Shown piece after piece: positions 22,166 to 31,737 of a DNA stretch of 64,000 nucleotides. Origin of the DNA: Rhizophagus clarus (lineage: Eukaryota > Glomeromycota > Glomeromycetes > Glomerales > Glomeraceae); assembly GCA_015698045.1 (NCBI GenBank), contig BLAL01000257.1, positions 887,501 to 951,500 on the forward strand, written 5' to 3'. Below the pieces are notes generated by a model that was given only the letters and a program-made list of their open reading frames with translations, had not been told where the DNA came from and searched no databases. The position numbers and the translations under genes are program-made. Position 1 is the stretch's first letter. Each line of letters begins with the position of its first letter.

Positions 22166-23444
22166 CGAAATATTAATCATGAATGAACAAACGTATAGAG
22201 ACTTAGTGCAATATCTGGATGCACTTACTGTTCCAGATCATTACAATAGTACTCAAAAAGCAAAGATTCGTCGTACCTCAGCTCATTATATTTTACAAAA
22301 TAATTTATTATATAGGAGAACCCAGGGTGGTTTTAAAAGAGTAATTTTACGTGAACAAGTAGAATCTATTCTTTATCATTTACATCAAGACTTAAATGCT
22401 GCGCATTTAGGAATTGATGCGGTATTTGAAAAAGTAAAAGAACGTTATTATTGGCCTCAAATGTTTGAAGATATTAGAAATTATATCAATACTTGCGATA
22501 CATGCCAAAGAAGAGGATCTCAACAAAGGGTAGAACCACTTATACCAATAAAAGTGAAAAGCCCATTTTATCGAATTGGTATTGATATTAAAGGACCACT
22601 TCCTAGGACAGAACAAGGAAACAGATATATAATAGTTGCAATGGACTATTTTACTAAATGGCCAGAAGCAAAGGCTATAGAAAATATTCGTGCTGAAACT
22701 GTTGCTAAGTTTATTTATGAAGAAATAATTTGTCGTCATGGTGTACCTCAAGAAATTTTATCTGATAGAGGAACTTCATTTGTTAATCAAATAATAGATA
22801 AGTTATGTGAAAATTATCAAACAAAGCATAGACTAACATCACCTTATAGGCCACAAACAAATGGAATGGTAGAGCGTTTCAATAGAACTTTAGGAGAATG
22901 CATTGCTAAACTAGTTAATTCTGAAAACAAAGAATGGGACCAGTTGGTAGATGCTACCCTATTTGCTTATAGAACAAAGAAACATAGTACAACAGGTTTT
23001 ACGCCATTCTATTTATTCTATGGACGACAAGCGACATTACCAATTGACTTAAAATTACCAAATATACAAGAAAAAGATGAACAAAATCCTCTTTTAGCAA
23101 GATTATATCAACTTATTGAAAATTTGGAAACTGATCGACAAGAAGTTATTGGTATTATTGATAAGGAACAACAAAAGCAGAAAGAACGACATGACCAACA
23201 AGGAATATCAGTTAAACTTAAAATAGGAGATAAAGTTTTAGTTGAATGAACATGGCTTAAAACAAATTTTTCAGCAAAATTAGAAGATAAATGGATAGGA
23301 CCTTATTTTATCCATGAAGTTTTAGACAATAATGTCTATAAGTTACGTACTATGGATGGTAGACTAGTCAAAAATGTAGTACATGGAAATCGTTTAAAAC
23401 TTTATCATAATCAAGTATTAGAACCAATTGTACTTATACAATAA
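22062..23444 (+). pseudogene. Pol integrase segment (frame +1), with one TGA
   Basis: Frame differs from RT/RNase H by +1; the change falls near 22120-22165. HHCC zinc finger: 'HLHQDLNAAHLG' with 'CDTCQRRG'. Core DDE triad: D in 'GIDIKGPL', D in 'LSDRGTSF', E in 'NGMVERFNRTLGE'. The frame meets TGA at 23247 and continues to TAA 23442-23444 with a 'WIGPYFIHEVLDNNVYKL' GPY/F-type C-terminal module. No chromodomain is visible. It ends 11 bp before the 3' end of the antisense gene. Confidence 0.9.
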
Positions 23445-23455
23445 TAATTATAATT

Positions 23456-24133
23456 TTATTGGAGACAATGTATTGGACACATTTTATTACATACAAGTTG
23501 AGGTGAAGAATGGTCAGGACTTGATACAGGTGAAGGAGTAGATAGTTTAAAAGGCAAAGGAGAAGATGATTGATGAGTTTGTTCTTGTTGCGGTTGTTGA
23601 TGTTGAATAGGACATAAAGGAGATTCGTGAGGAGGTAGTGGTAATATTTGTTCAATAGGTAAAGAAGGAATAATTATAGTTGGTAATAAAGAAGGAGGAG
23701 AATCAGGAGGAGAGGAAGAAATAGAATCAGAAGAGAAAGAATCAGAAGGAGGAATAGGAATTGGTTTAGGAACTCGAGAAGTAGTATGATTTTTTCTGCG
23801 GCGTTTTCTAGGAGGCGTATTTACAACATATTTTGATTTTTCAGGAGGAGGAGGAGGAGGAACCCTAGAACGTAATTTTCTTTTTTCAGAACGTGACTCA
23901 GACGTACTGGAAGCAGTTCCAGAATCAGAAAAAGCAACATCACTTAAAGGAGGATCTTCAAAATCAGAAAAATCTTCAACAAAAGGAAGCGTCTTAAAAG
24001 AAAGTTGTATTTGATTTATTTCCCTATCTACAACATCAAGACGAGCGAGAAGAAAATTTCTTTCATTACGAGCTAGAATTAAATGATGCCACTAAAATTG
24101 GAAAACAAGTTAGGAAAACTGGAAATTAAGTAT

Positions 24134-24173
<40 letters not shown>

Positions 24174-24711
24174 TTAATTAGCATACTTTTTCGCACTCCT
24201 GGATTATTTCAATCCAATATTTCCTAAATCTTTCCGGATCACGTATTTTTTCATCCCTTAACTGTAAAAGTACAGGTAGGTTAGTGGTGCATTGATAACT
24301 TTTTATTTAATAATAAAGGAAGGTGCCTAGCCTATCTTTCCTCCAAGATAAGCAGACCTTTATTAGCAACAATAGATTGCCTGAACAAGAGGATTTGGAG
24401 TGGCTACCAAATAGTCAAGTACAGTAATTCCCTTAAATCTGAGACGCGACAAACCAAGTATTCCTCTATTATTGTAAAACAAAAAGAAATCAACACACCT
24501 GAGGTTCTAATGAAGTGTACATAGAAGGGTCATAATCTTTAAAAGCTTTAAGAAATCTGGAGAACCAGTGTCCATGTAAGCTATCGGGAGTAGTAGTAGA
24601 GGAGGGAGATGACCTAATAATATCTTGGGAAGAGACGACCAAAAAATTCCAAAATGATTTTTTATTATAAGTTTGTAAGAAAGAAATGATAAAGTTAGAC
24701 GTGGATGCCAT
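23456..24711 (-). CDS. Predicted spliced antisense gene inside the retrotransposon (3 exons, 307 aa)
   Basis: On the strand opposite to gag-pol: exon 1 24711-24499 (71 codons), exon 2 24261-24187 (25 codons), exon 3 24091-23456 (211 codons plus TAA). Both introns have GT..AG ends with CAG/GTGTGT and AAA/GTATGC donors and TTTTACAG and CAATTTTAG acceptors. All junctions are phase 0. Exon 2 ('DPERFRKYWIEIIQECEK') and the start of exon 3 ('ILARNERNFLLARLDVVDRE') look helical. Then follow an acidic patch ('VEDFSDFEDPPLSD'), a Pro run, a basic NLS-like 'PPRKRRRKN', and a long Pro/Ser-rich tail ending 'KMCPIHCLQ'. I do not recognise the protein. The layout recalls antisense or env-position accessory genes of some retroelements. 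Splicing is predicted, not observed. Confidence 0.65.
24139..24168 (+). repeat. Poly-A tract
   Basis: About 30 consecutive A on the plus strand. On the minus strand it is a T run inside intron 2 of the predicted antisense gene, upstream of the branch and acceptor region. Confidence 0.9.
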
Positions 24712-25193
24712 GTTGAAAATTGTAAGGTTTTATTAGAATTAACAAAAAGTTAAGGGAATAAAAATAAGTACCTCGGTCCTTTTTATAAAGTTAGAAACGC
24801 GTAAAAAGAAAAATAGTCGCGTCGAAAGAAAATTACATCATTTCTTATGGACTTGTTCTAGAAGTAGTAATTAAAGTGGAGAAGTAATAGTGATTATCAT
24901 AAGTCAATTTGAAAAAGAAAGTTAATTAATAAGGAGTATAATAAACTAAAATTAGATTTCAATTAAATGGTAGTAAAAACGGTCTTATTTACTTAAAGGG
25001 GAATAAAATAGAATGGTAATTAAATTAATGGACGCGTCTATCTTGTTATCCTAATTTGGAAAAGCCTAATTTTAGAAAAATAATTTTGTACGATGATAAT
25101 TAATTAGTACAACATATTGAAAATGATCGATAAGAATATTAGAAACTTATTTAAAGGAATAATAAGTAATAATTGAATTATATTTTCAACAAA

Positions 25194-25583
25194 ATGGTAG
25201 AAAATTTTCAGCGAGTTTGTGAAGATTTATCAAATATTGGTCAAGTAAATATAGAACTTATGGGTCCACCATACAATGAAACTATGGATGATAAGTCAAA
25301 AATTTCCATTACATATAAATGTCTATTAAGAGCACAACGGTTAAAACAACGAAAAACAGCATTGACCTATGCTTTTTACTTGGGAAAATTAATTGAATCC
25401 TGTCTAATTATTCAAAAATTAGCAAAAAAGGATATTTCTGACCATTATTATCAAACTGCTATTCGTACTTATTATATCTTTGAAATTAATTCTTTTCAAA
25501 TAATGGGAACACAGGAGATTACTCTTTCTATGATTAGACGATTAACTTCTCAACAATATCACTCTTTAATTATTGAAATTTAG
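25194..25583 (+). CDS. Small sense ORF before the 3' LTR (129 aa, unknown)
   Basis: ATG at 25194 in context AACAAAATGG, 129 codons, TAG. It sits in the env position, 16 bp before the polypurine tract, and is divergent from the antisense gene (482 bp between starts). The sequence is compact and looks globular: 'ELMGPPYNETMDD', 'YKCLLRAQRLKQRKTALTYA', 'FYLGKLIESC', 'DHYYQTAIRTYYIFEI'. It has no signal peptide or membrane segment, so it is not a classical envelope protein. It may be a cellular gene captured by the element. An upstream in-frame TTG at 25173 is not a likely start. Confidence 0.65.
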   Translation: MVENFQRVCEDLSNIGQVNIELMGPPYNETMDDKSKISITYKCLLRAQRLKQRKTALTYAFYLGKLIESCLIIQKLAKKDISDHYYQTAIRTYYIFEINSFQIMGTQEITLSMIRRLTSQQYHSLIIEI

Positions 25584-25599
25584 TTCACAGGGTTCACTC

Positions 25600-25614
25600 T
25601 AAAGGAGGGGGAAG
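25600..25614 (+). other. Polypurine tract
   Basis: A purine run, AAAGGAGGGGGAAG, directly abuts the TG of the 3' LTR; it is the expected plus-strand primer. Confidence 0.85.
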
Positions 25615-26222
25615 TGTTGAAGTTAAAAATTGTTTAATCATAATAGTTATAATAATCGTAATAATCATAATAGTCGCAATAGTTATAATAGTCGTAATAG
25701 TTGTAATAGTTAGGACGATCATGATAGTTATAATAATCATAATAATCATGATGATCATAATAATATAATCAATCTGATTAATATGATTAATATAATTTAT
25801 TATATTTGTTAGATTTATTTTATTTGTTATATTTATATTATATATTTTATTTATTATATTTTTGTTATTATTATTTTATTATATATAGTGATTGAATGAG
25901 TTGTAGGTAAAGTAGAGTCGTAGTAGTTGGTTATTTAACTTTTATCTTTGTATTTTATTTCTTTAGTTATTACTAAGATTTTATCTGCAACAAAAGATAA
26001 TTTCTTTGGATTATTCTTGCCAACAAAAGAATCAATCCATTAACTAAAGTTATAACGTATTTCTTTATTTCTTAATAAACTTTACTATTCTTATCTTATT
26101 TTATTATAAACGCTTGCCTTCAGAATTGATTAAATCACGCGCTAAAGTTCTTACCAGAGTTAAACTCCTGTTATTTTGGGTATCGTGTAAAGTTTCAGTC
26201 CTTTACATTTGCCAAGATAACA
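25615..26222 (+). repeat. 3' LTR (608 bp)
   Basis: Same ends and length as the 5' LTR. Differences I could find: GTCGCA for GTTGCA and GTCGTA for GTCATA in the 5' tandem region, GTTATA for GTTGTA, and ATTCTTGCC for ATTTTTGCC. Confidence 0.95.
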
Positions 26223-26901
26223 ACATGTAGAAATATCAAGGCGTTTAATTATCTGGTGGTAATATAAAAACAAAAAAAGCTCATTATATTTATCATAATG
26301 AGACACATTAAATGGCAGTATTTTAAATCTCTAGCATTAATAGATAAAATGTTATCACCATTTTTTAATTTAGAGATTATTGATCATAATTAACTATCTA
26401 TTAATGCTAGAAATATATAAATACCACCATTCAATGATCTCAATGAGACAAATCTAATGATCCTTTGATCATCTTTGTATGATCACTGGGTGACATTTAA
26501 ACTCCATTTAAAGTTTATTTTAAAATCATGATTTTTAAAAATTTTTTTAATAATGAAAAATAAAAGTATCAAGGCATTTCATTGCCCATTAATCATAGAA
26601 TGATGAGGCATATCTTGTTAGATTCGCCATAACAAGACAAATCGAATGGTATTATTTTTATGTTTTTAGCATTAGAGACTGAAAAGTTATTCCTATTTTA
26701 CTGTTTATAAATACTTGACAATAACTAATTACCTATTAATGCTAGAGATACACAGATAACATCATTCAATGCGCCTTGTTATGGTGATTCTAACAAGCTT
26801 TGGTTCATTGCTTAATGATCACTGGATGCTGAGAAAATGCGGTTAAGCAATTCTGAAAAAAAACTGTCTGGTGATTTTTGATATCCCACTGTACAACACT
26901 G

Positions 26902-27165
26902 CCGATTTGGGTTGAGACGAAAGTCATTTTTTTAGTTAGTTTATAAATTGAATTCTTCAGGAACCGGCGTTGTTCGTAAATAGGAACTGAGAAGTTCATC
27001 AGATTTAATGCTTTTTTAAATATTGAATTTTCACAATCGGAAAACGTGAAGAAGTTCCCATTGATAAAAGTTGGATTTTATATTTTTTAGATTTATACAT
27101 TACTTCAGATAATTATATAATGACGTAACATTGGTAGATTAGCTGGCAGATTTTTTAATTTTTCT
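26902..27165 (+). pseudogene. Hsp70-like relic 1, 3' part
   Basis: Continues the relic at 11311-11536 after the nested transposons. 'GATTTGGGTTGAGACGA' matches the exon 8 start. 'AGGAACCGGCGTTGTTCGTA' (near 26960) matches the exon 9 start including its splice acceptor. 'GTGAAGAAGTTCCCATTGAT' (near 27045) matches the EEIPV region. No open frame survives. It is nearly identical to 41925-42180. Confidence 0.75.
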
Positions 27166-28479
27166 TTTTAACGAAAATAAGGTGATGTAAAGTTACAAAT
27201 TCGGTTTTCATATCCCGGTCGGGTCAGTAAATCACAAATCCAAAATCTTATCTTTATATTTATTTATATTATTGGTCAATAGAAAAATGTTAAATTATAG
27301 TAATAAATCGCATTTATCATCGCAAGTATTGAAAATTACAAACGTTCAGAGAATTTTTAAAGTTCATGATATCATTTAACTATGATTTATTAAATACATT
27401 ATACAAAAATTATTGATCTGATAATTAAAAGTTTTATTAGCTAAAAATTTTTGAATTTAAAAATAAAAATTCGGGCGGAAAATGAAAATTCCAATTAAAT
27501 GAGAAAATATTAAATAGCAGTAAAATATTTTAACTTTTTATCAAATAATAATTTTTTTTTTTATTGACGATATCAGATTATTCAGATAATAAAGATTTTT
27601 AAAGTAAATCCTTATACATGATAGTTACTGCTGTTGAAATTCTTAATTTGTCTCGAACAAATTTACTGTTATATATCGATATGTCTTATATGACTATTAT
27701 ATGTCATAGATGCAAAAGTATCAATCTTGATAGCTGTTGTGTAGGTCTGCGCGGTATACTTCTTATAATAGTATTGATATTCAAGTTTTGATCTAATTCT
27801 CGATGCTGGAGATCCACCATCAAGTGATTTTACTATAAATTTCAAAGTTTGCAGATATTAAAAATTTCCCTATAAAAATTAAAGTACTTTATTATGAAAC
27901 TTTTTAAAGAAAAAAAATTAAAAAAAAGGTTTGTTTTTATCTTGTTTGATGTGAAACCTAATTATGCAATTTTCTTAGATTAAAAACGTAGCACGTACAG
28001 TACATTTCTTGATAGGTTTAAATTTTTTCTCAGATTTATTCTCACTTAATTTTTTTGTTTTTGTTTTTACGAAATATTTTATTTTATTTCTTTGAAATAT
28101 ATTTTCTCACATTTTAATAGTAATATTTTTTTGAATTCTGGTATCACGTGACTGATAAACCTTGTTAAAAGTTCCATCTAGTATTTTCTGTATTTTCCCA
28201 TATTTCCATAGTTTTTCGAGTTTTTTTTTTTACTATTTTACGTTAAAACAATATAACAATGATGCAGAAAACTCTGTAAATGTAGCATTTGGACGAACTT
28301 CAGAATGGTACTTGGCATTGTACGAGTCAAAAGCGAAGTTCATATTACTTCATTAACTAAATCACATCCCTTAAAATAACCGTTCACGGAAATCATGTAC
28401 CACAAAATATGTTAATTAATTCTACACCAAAAATTCAATCTTCTGCGAAATGTTATATGTACTATTTTTATCAGCAGAA
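27166..28479. other. AT-rich intergenic DNA
   Basis: No gene recognised. The start (about 27200-27260, CCCGGTCGGGTCAG) still matches the block near 42220. A segment near 27706-27770 (AAAGTATCAATCTTGATAG and the GGTATACTT region) occurs inverted near 30325-30430, and 27830-27866 occurs inverted at 42272. These suggest a local rearrangement. Confidence 0.5.
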
Positions 28480-28850
28480 GGGCTGGCCGGGTATGGTACG
28501 AAATCCCGAAACTCCAAATCCCGACTGGTATAAAATTCCAACAGGTCAAAATCCCGACAGGTACAAAATCCCGACAATTTTTTTATTAATAAATTAAATC
28601 CATTTGCTTTATTTTTTTAATCATTCAAACCCTAAGTAACTTCCTTTGCTCGCTTCGCTCGCAGTTTTTTTTCCTAACACCTTCCTAACCCAACCCTAAC
28701 CCTAACTAATCCTAAACTAACCCTGAACTAACCCTATGTAACTCCTATCTTATATAAAAAATCCAGTGTGAAACTCCTATCTTATGCTAATAAAAAATAT
28801 TAATGATCTGTCGGGATTTTGAGTTTCGGGATTTCGGGCGGCTCCCGTTG
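28480..28850. mobile_element. MITE-like element with CGGGATTT ends and telomere-like repeats
   Basis: The inverted ends share CGAAATCCCGAAACTC (left, near 28499) and its inverse GAGTTTCGGGATTTCG (right, near 28820-28836), with extra ATCCCGAC/GTCGGGAT copies inside. The middle (about 28628-28738) holds degenerate AACCCT/CCCTAA arrays, like interstitial telomeric repeats, next to a CGCTTCGCTCGC inverted motif. No coding capacity; the exact boundaries and target duplication are uncertain. Confidence 0.6.
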
Positions 28851-28917
28851 TGAATAACTGGTTATGTGAAAGGTTGATGTATGCAATTTATTGACGCTGA
28901 CAGATCGCCAATTAATA

Positions 28918-30105
28918 ATGATTAATGAACCATTGTGGGCAACTAATAATTATACCGAGAGAATTAATATTAGAACTATTGAAGCTGCATGTTCGGGTAA
29001 ACGGAGTGAAGTTGATACGCGAGAATATTATAGAAGAAAATGCAGGTAAATTGATTCAATAAGTAGAACAGGTTAGTTGTATGTTTTAATTTTATTTATA
29101 TTATTAAAATAATAGCTCCAAAATGACGCTCGGAAGGTTAAATTGTGGTAGATTGTATTTTTTATATTAGGGATGGTGAAAAAATCAGATAATTCTGATT
29201 ATTTTTAAGTCATGACAATGATGCGATATGATATGATCAGCTTATAGAAAACTTGGACAGTACTTGGACCCATTATTTAAATAACTATATAAGAATCACA
29301 ACATTCAAGATCGTTTAGTGATGTTGTCATGCCGCAAGAATTTTGTAACATCACTTCAAACCCATGAAAAAAAAAAAAAATGAAAAAGATAATTAAGAAG
29401 AAAAGTGTAAATAACTAAAAATTTCTGGTGGAACGAATTTTAAATTAAAAACTCTGTAACTTGTAATTCGAATTTAAATGTTAAGACAAATATAGTAAAA
29501 TGATCCTTGATAAAGCGAAGAAATTTGCTTTACTCGAATTTTTGAAATGTTACACAATAGTTAACGGTTGATCACGTGAAATTTTATTTGAATAATTCAA
29601 AATTAGAGGCTAGAATTTTTATGATTAAAATTAAAAAGGAAAACCATCACAAATAAAATGATGCAGTAAGAATAACCTTGATTCAGTTCTTTTTTTATAT
29701 GCCACCATACCCAAAACTAAAAGTATACATTCCCAAGCAAAGGGTAAAAATAAAATGATTGAAGTTTGAGATTAATCCTTTCCGTCCAAATGAGTTGTAT
29801 CAAAGAAATTTGAATTCTTTAACAGGAGCTCCTCCAAAACCTGTCGCAAAACGCCACAAACCAAGTAGAATACTTCAAGACCATCGAAAAACAAAAAATA
29901 CTGATCAAATTCGTAAAGTAAAAATGTGGTAGTAAAATGTGATCAAATAATTTATTTATAGCAGAAAATTAGTGCCTTAAAGACATTTAATGATGGTTTA
30001 ACTACACCGTCTACACGTTATACTCAACCATCTTCAATGTATGCAAATATACCTCCATCAATGATTACACTTCTATTCAAATACATATTTTTTTTTTCGT
30101 CTTAA
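28918..30105 (+). other. Possible exons of an unrecognised or decayed gene
   Basis: Three open segments look coding and have splice-like borders. 28918-29045 starts ATG 'INEPLWATNNYTERINIRT' and ends at a TGCAG/GTAAAT donor. 29771-29917 follows AG and contains 'GAPPKPVAKRHKPSR', ending at AAA/GTAAAA. 29965-30105 follows CAG, contains 'STRYTQPSSMYANIPPSM' and ends TAA. The last two join in phase 0. The first does not join the second in phase, so exons are missing or the gene is broken. No domain recognised. Confidence 0.25.
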
Positions 30106-31737
30106 TATTTCTACACATTTTACACTAATAACAATGATAAATTTGAATAAATATATTTAATAAAGTTTCTTTTTACTTTAATAAACAAAGAACAGTAATA
30201 CAAAAAAAAACTTAACATACCGTTAATAATAATAAGTTCTATATAAAATTTAAATTTTTTTTACTTAATGTAAACGAAAATTAAATAATGTACCAAAATT
30301 TTGTGTTACGCTTTTAATCTATCAAGAAAAATTGCAAGTATACCGCAGACTATCAAGAATTTTTTGGCAAACGTGATGGTACCCAAAAAAGGGTAAGGTA
30401 AGACCTATCAAGATTGATACTTTGCCATAGATATTTTAAATCTTTTTAGCTTTTTAGTATGGGGTTTCTTTCCTTCTTTGACTATGTATCACATTTTTTT
30501 GATCATAAACTTTTGTAAGACGATAATTTGACGGGACTCTTATCTCTTAATAGTTTCCATTTCCGTTATTAAGCTCATGTTAATGTAACTATTACTTGTT
30601 GTGAATATAATTAAGTAATTTAAAATATCAGCTTATTTATTTCTTTATGTGACAAAACAATCAACTAACCAAAGACGAAAATATTAAATCCGATCAAGCT
30701 AATATTAACGTCTGTTTTCTGAAATTTTTAAATGTTATTTAATTATGGAAGATTGTTCTTTTGGATTATTTTACGCCCCATGTCAAATCTCAAAATTTCC
30801 ATTCTTGGAAACAAAACACTTTTTAAAAGAGATATGATCTACAAAAATATTCGGTCACATGAATGTTCTTTTGCAAACTATTTCTGACAAATAAATAGAT
30901 TGATAAATGTAATCATGAGGATTTTATCTAAGAATCACCTTTTACAAAAAAAAATCCCATTAGATTATTTAAACATCCCTCAATTAAAGATGAGGAACAA
31001 CTACAGAAATACACATAATAAAATACACATAATAACCTAACTAACCAAAGAAGTTCTCGTCGACGCGAAGAGAACTTGAACTGCTTTATAATGCAGCGTA
31101 AAATAAAATTAAATATTAATAGTGATGTAAGATTTGCCTCCTCAAACTCAAAACACATAGCAACAAGGAATAATTAAACACGGATCTTGTGCCGTTATTT
31201 GTTATTATGAACTATGTAAGTCGATGGCAACGCTAACAATTCATTAACATAATAATATCATCGACATTCTAAGAAATCGGTAAGTTTATAAACCATTAAC
31301 GAAAGCAGAGTAATAAGAGCTTATTATAAGACACATGATGATAACAATTCGTTTTATGAAACTCATAATTTAGGCTTGTTTAGACGACCGATAATGCAGA
31401 TATAAATACATGTATATATTGAAACGAAGGACAATTGGATGATGATGGTAACAAGTAAAGAGCTAGAGCACGATACCGAAGAGGAAACTTAATCATTCAC
31501 GTAAATGAAAATAATTTTAGCTGTGATGAATTTATATACAAATAACATATATATGTATAATAAAGAAAAAATAAAATCGTCGGAAATAAAAACAATTTTT
31601 TTATTTACGCAACAAACATATTATGTATATTTGGCACTTAAATTATTTAATAGTTGACGTTATCATTACAGGTATCATTTTCTGTCATTTTCTTAAGCAT
31701 TGAAATCACGTTTATTTTATATATTAATAATTGACAT
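30106..31737. other. Intergenic region downstream of X-B, duplicated at 42300-44358
   Basis: No gene. Large parts align with the region downstream of X-C: the 'CTTAACATACCGTTAATAAT' stretch, the region around 'CCAAAGACGAAAATATTAAA', 'AACTGCTTTATAATGCAGCG', and the final 'GTAACAAGTAAAGAGCTAGA'. It is part of the B/C segmental duplication. Confidence 0.6.

Larger units (their letters stand above)
16685..26222 (+). mobile_element. Ty3/gypsy LTR retrotransposon with Nudix and antisense genes (9538 bp)
   Basis: Two 608-bp LTRs (TG..CA ends) bound the element. Order: LTR, primer-binding site, ORF1, gag, Nudix-protease, reverse transcriptase, RNase H, integrase, antisense spliced gene, small sense ORF, polypurine tract, LTR. 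RT before integrase is the Ty3/gypsy order. Flanks are ATAT (16681-16684) and ACAT (26223-26226), a 4-bp target duplication with one mismatch; the neighbouring arm unit reads TTGACATGTAG uninterrupted. I found only four differences between the LTRs, so the insertion is recent. Even so, ORF1/pol contain one TAA, four TGA stops and frame changes, so this copy looks defective unless recoding or readthrough occurs. Confidence 0.93.
11793..26891. mobile_element. Tc1/mariner-like element with giant repeated arms (about 4.2 kb net)
   Basis: The termini CAGTGGGATATCAAAAATCA (11793) and its inverse ending GATATCCCACTG (26891) are flanked by TA on both sides (11791-11792 and 26892-26893), the Tc1/mariner target. 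It sits inside the hAT MITE. Removing two nested insertions leaves about 4222 bp: a left arm of about 1.3 kb, a core with a DD34E transposase pseudogene (14768-15802), and a right arm of about 1.5 kb. Each arm is a tandem series of about 335-bp units, inverted between arms. The transposase is of the family expected for TA targeting, so I take it as the element's own gene, now dead. Confidence 0.75.
15893..26891 (-). repeat. Right arm of the long-arm element (split by the LTR retrotransposon)
   Basis: This is the inverted counterpart of the left arm, made of 15893-16684 and 26223-26891. Unit landmarks ('ATCAAGGCG' and variants) fall at about 16026, 16357, 26235 and 26571, again about 335 bp apart once the retrotransposon is removed. 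The last part (26640-26891) is the inverse of 11793-12060, including the terminal repeat. Confidence 0.8.
11537..26901. mobile_element. hAT-type MITE (264 bp) split by later insertions
   Basis: The left terminus is CAGTGTTGT (11537) and the right terminus ACAACACTG (26893-26901), a perfect 9-bp inverted repeat that extends imperfectly. It is flanked by an 8-bp direct repeat CCGATTTG (11529-11536 and 26902-26909), the hAT target-duplication size. Relic 2 near 41925-41935 reads CCCGATTTGGGTTG without an insertion, an empty site. Only 11537-11792 plus 26894-26901 belong to the MITE; the rest is nested. The interior repeats GGACA/GTCC many times, like hAT subterminal transposase sites. No coding capacity. 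Confidence 0.85.

Noticed and set aside
14768..23249. Genetic-code reassignment of TGA to a sense codon
   Set aside because: No intact host gene in the window contains an internal TGA, and the intact Tc1 transposase uses ordinary Arg codons at the matching positions. Readthrough remains possible, but reassignment is not supported.
25173..25193. TTG start for the small 3' retrotransposon ORF
   Set aside because: Non-ATG start is unlikely in a fungal gene; ATG 25194 has a better context.
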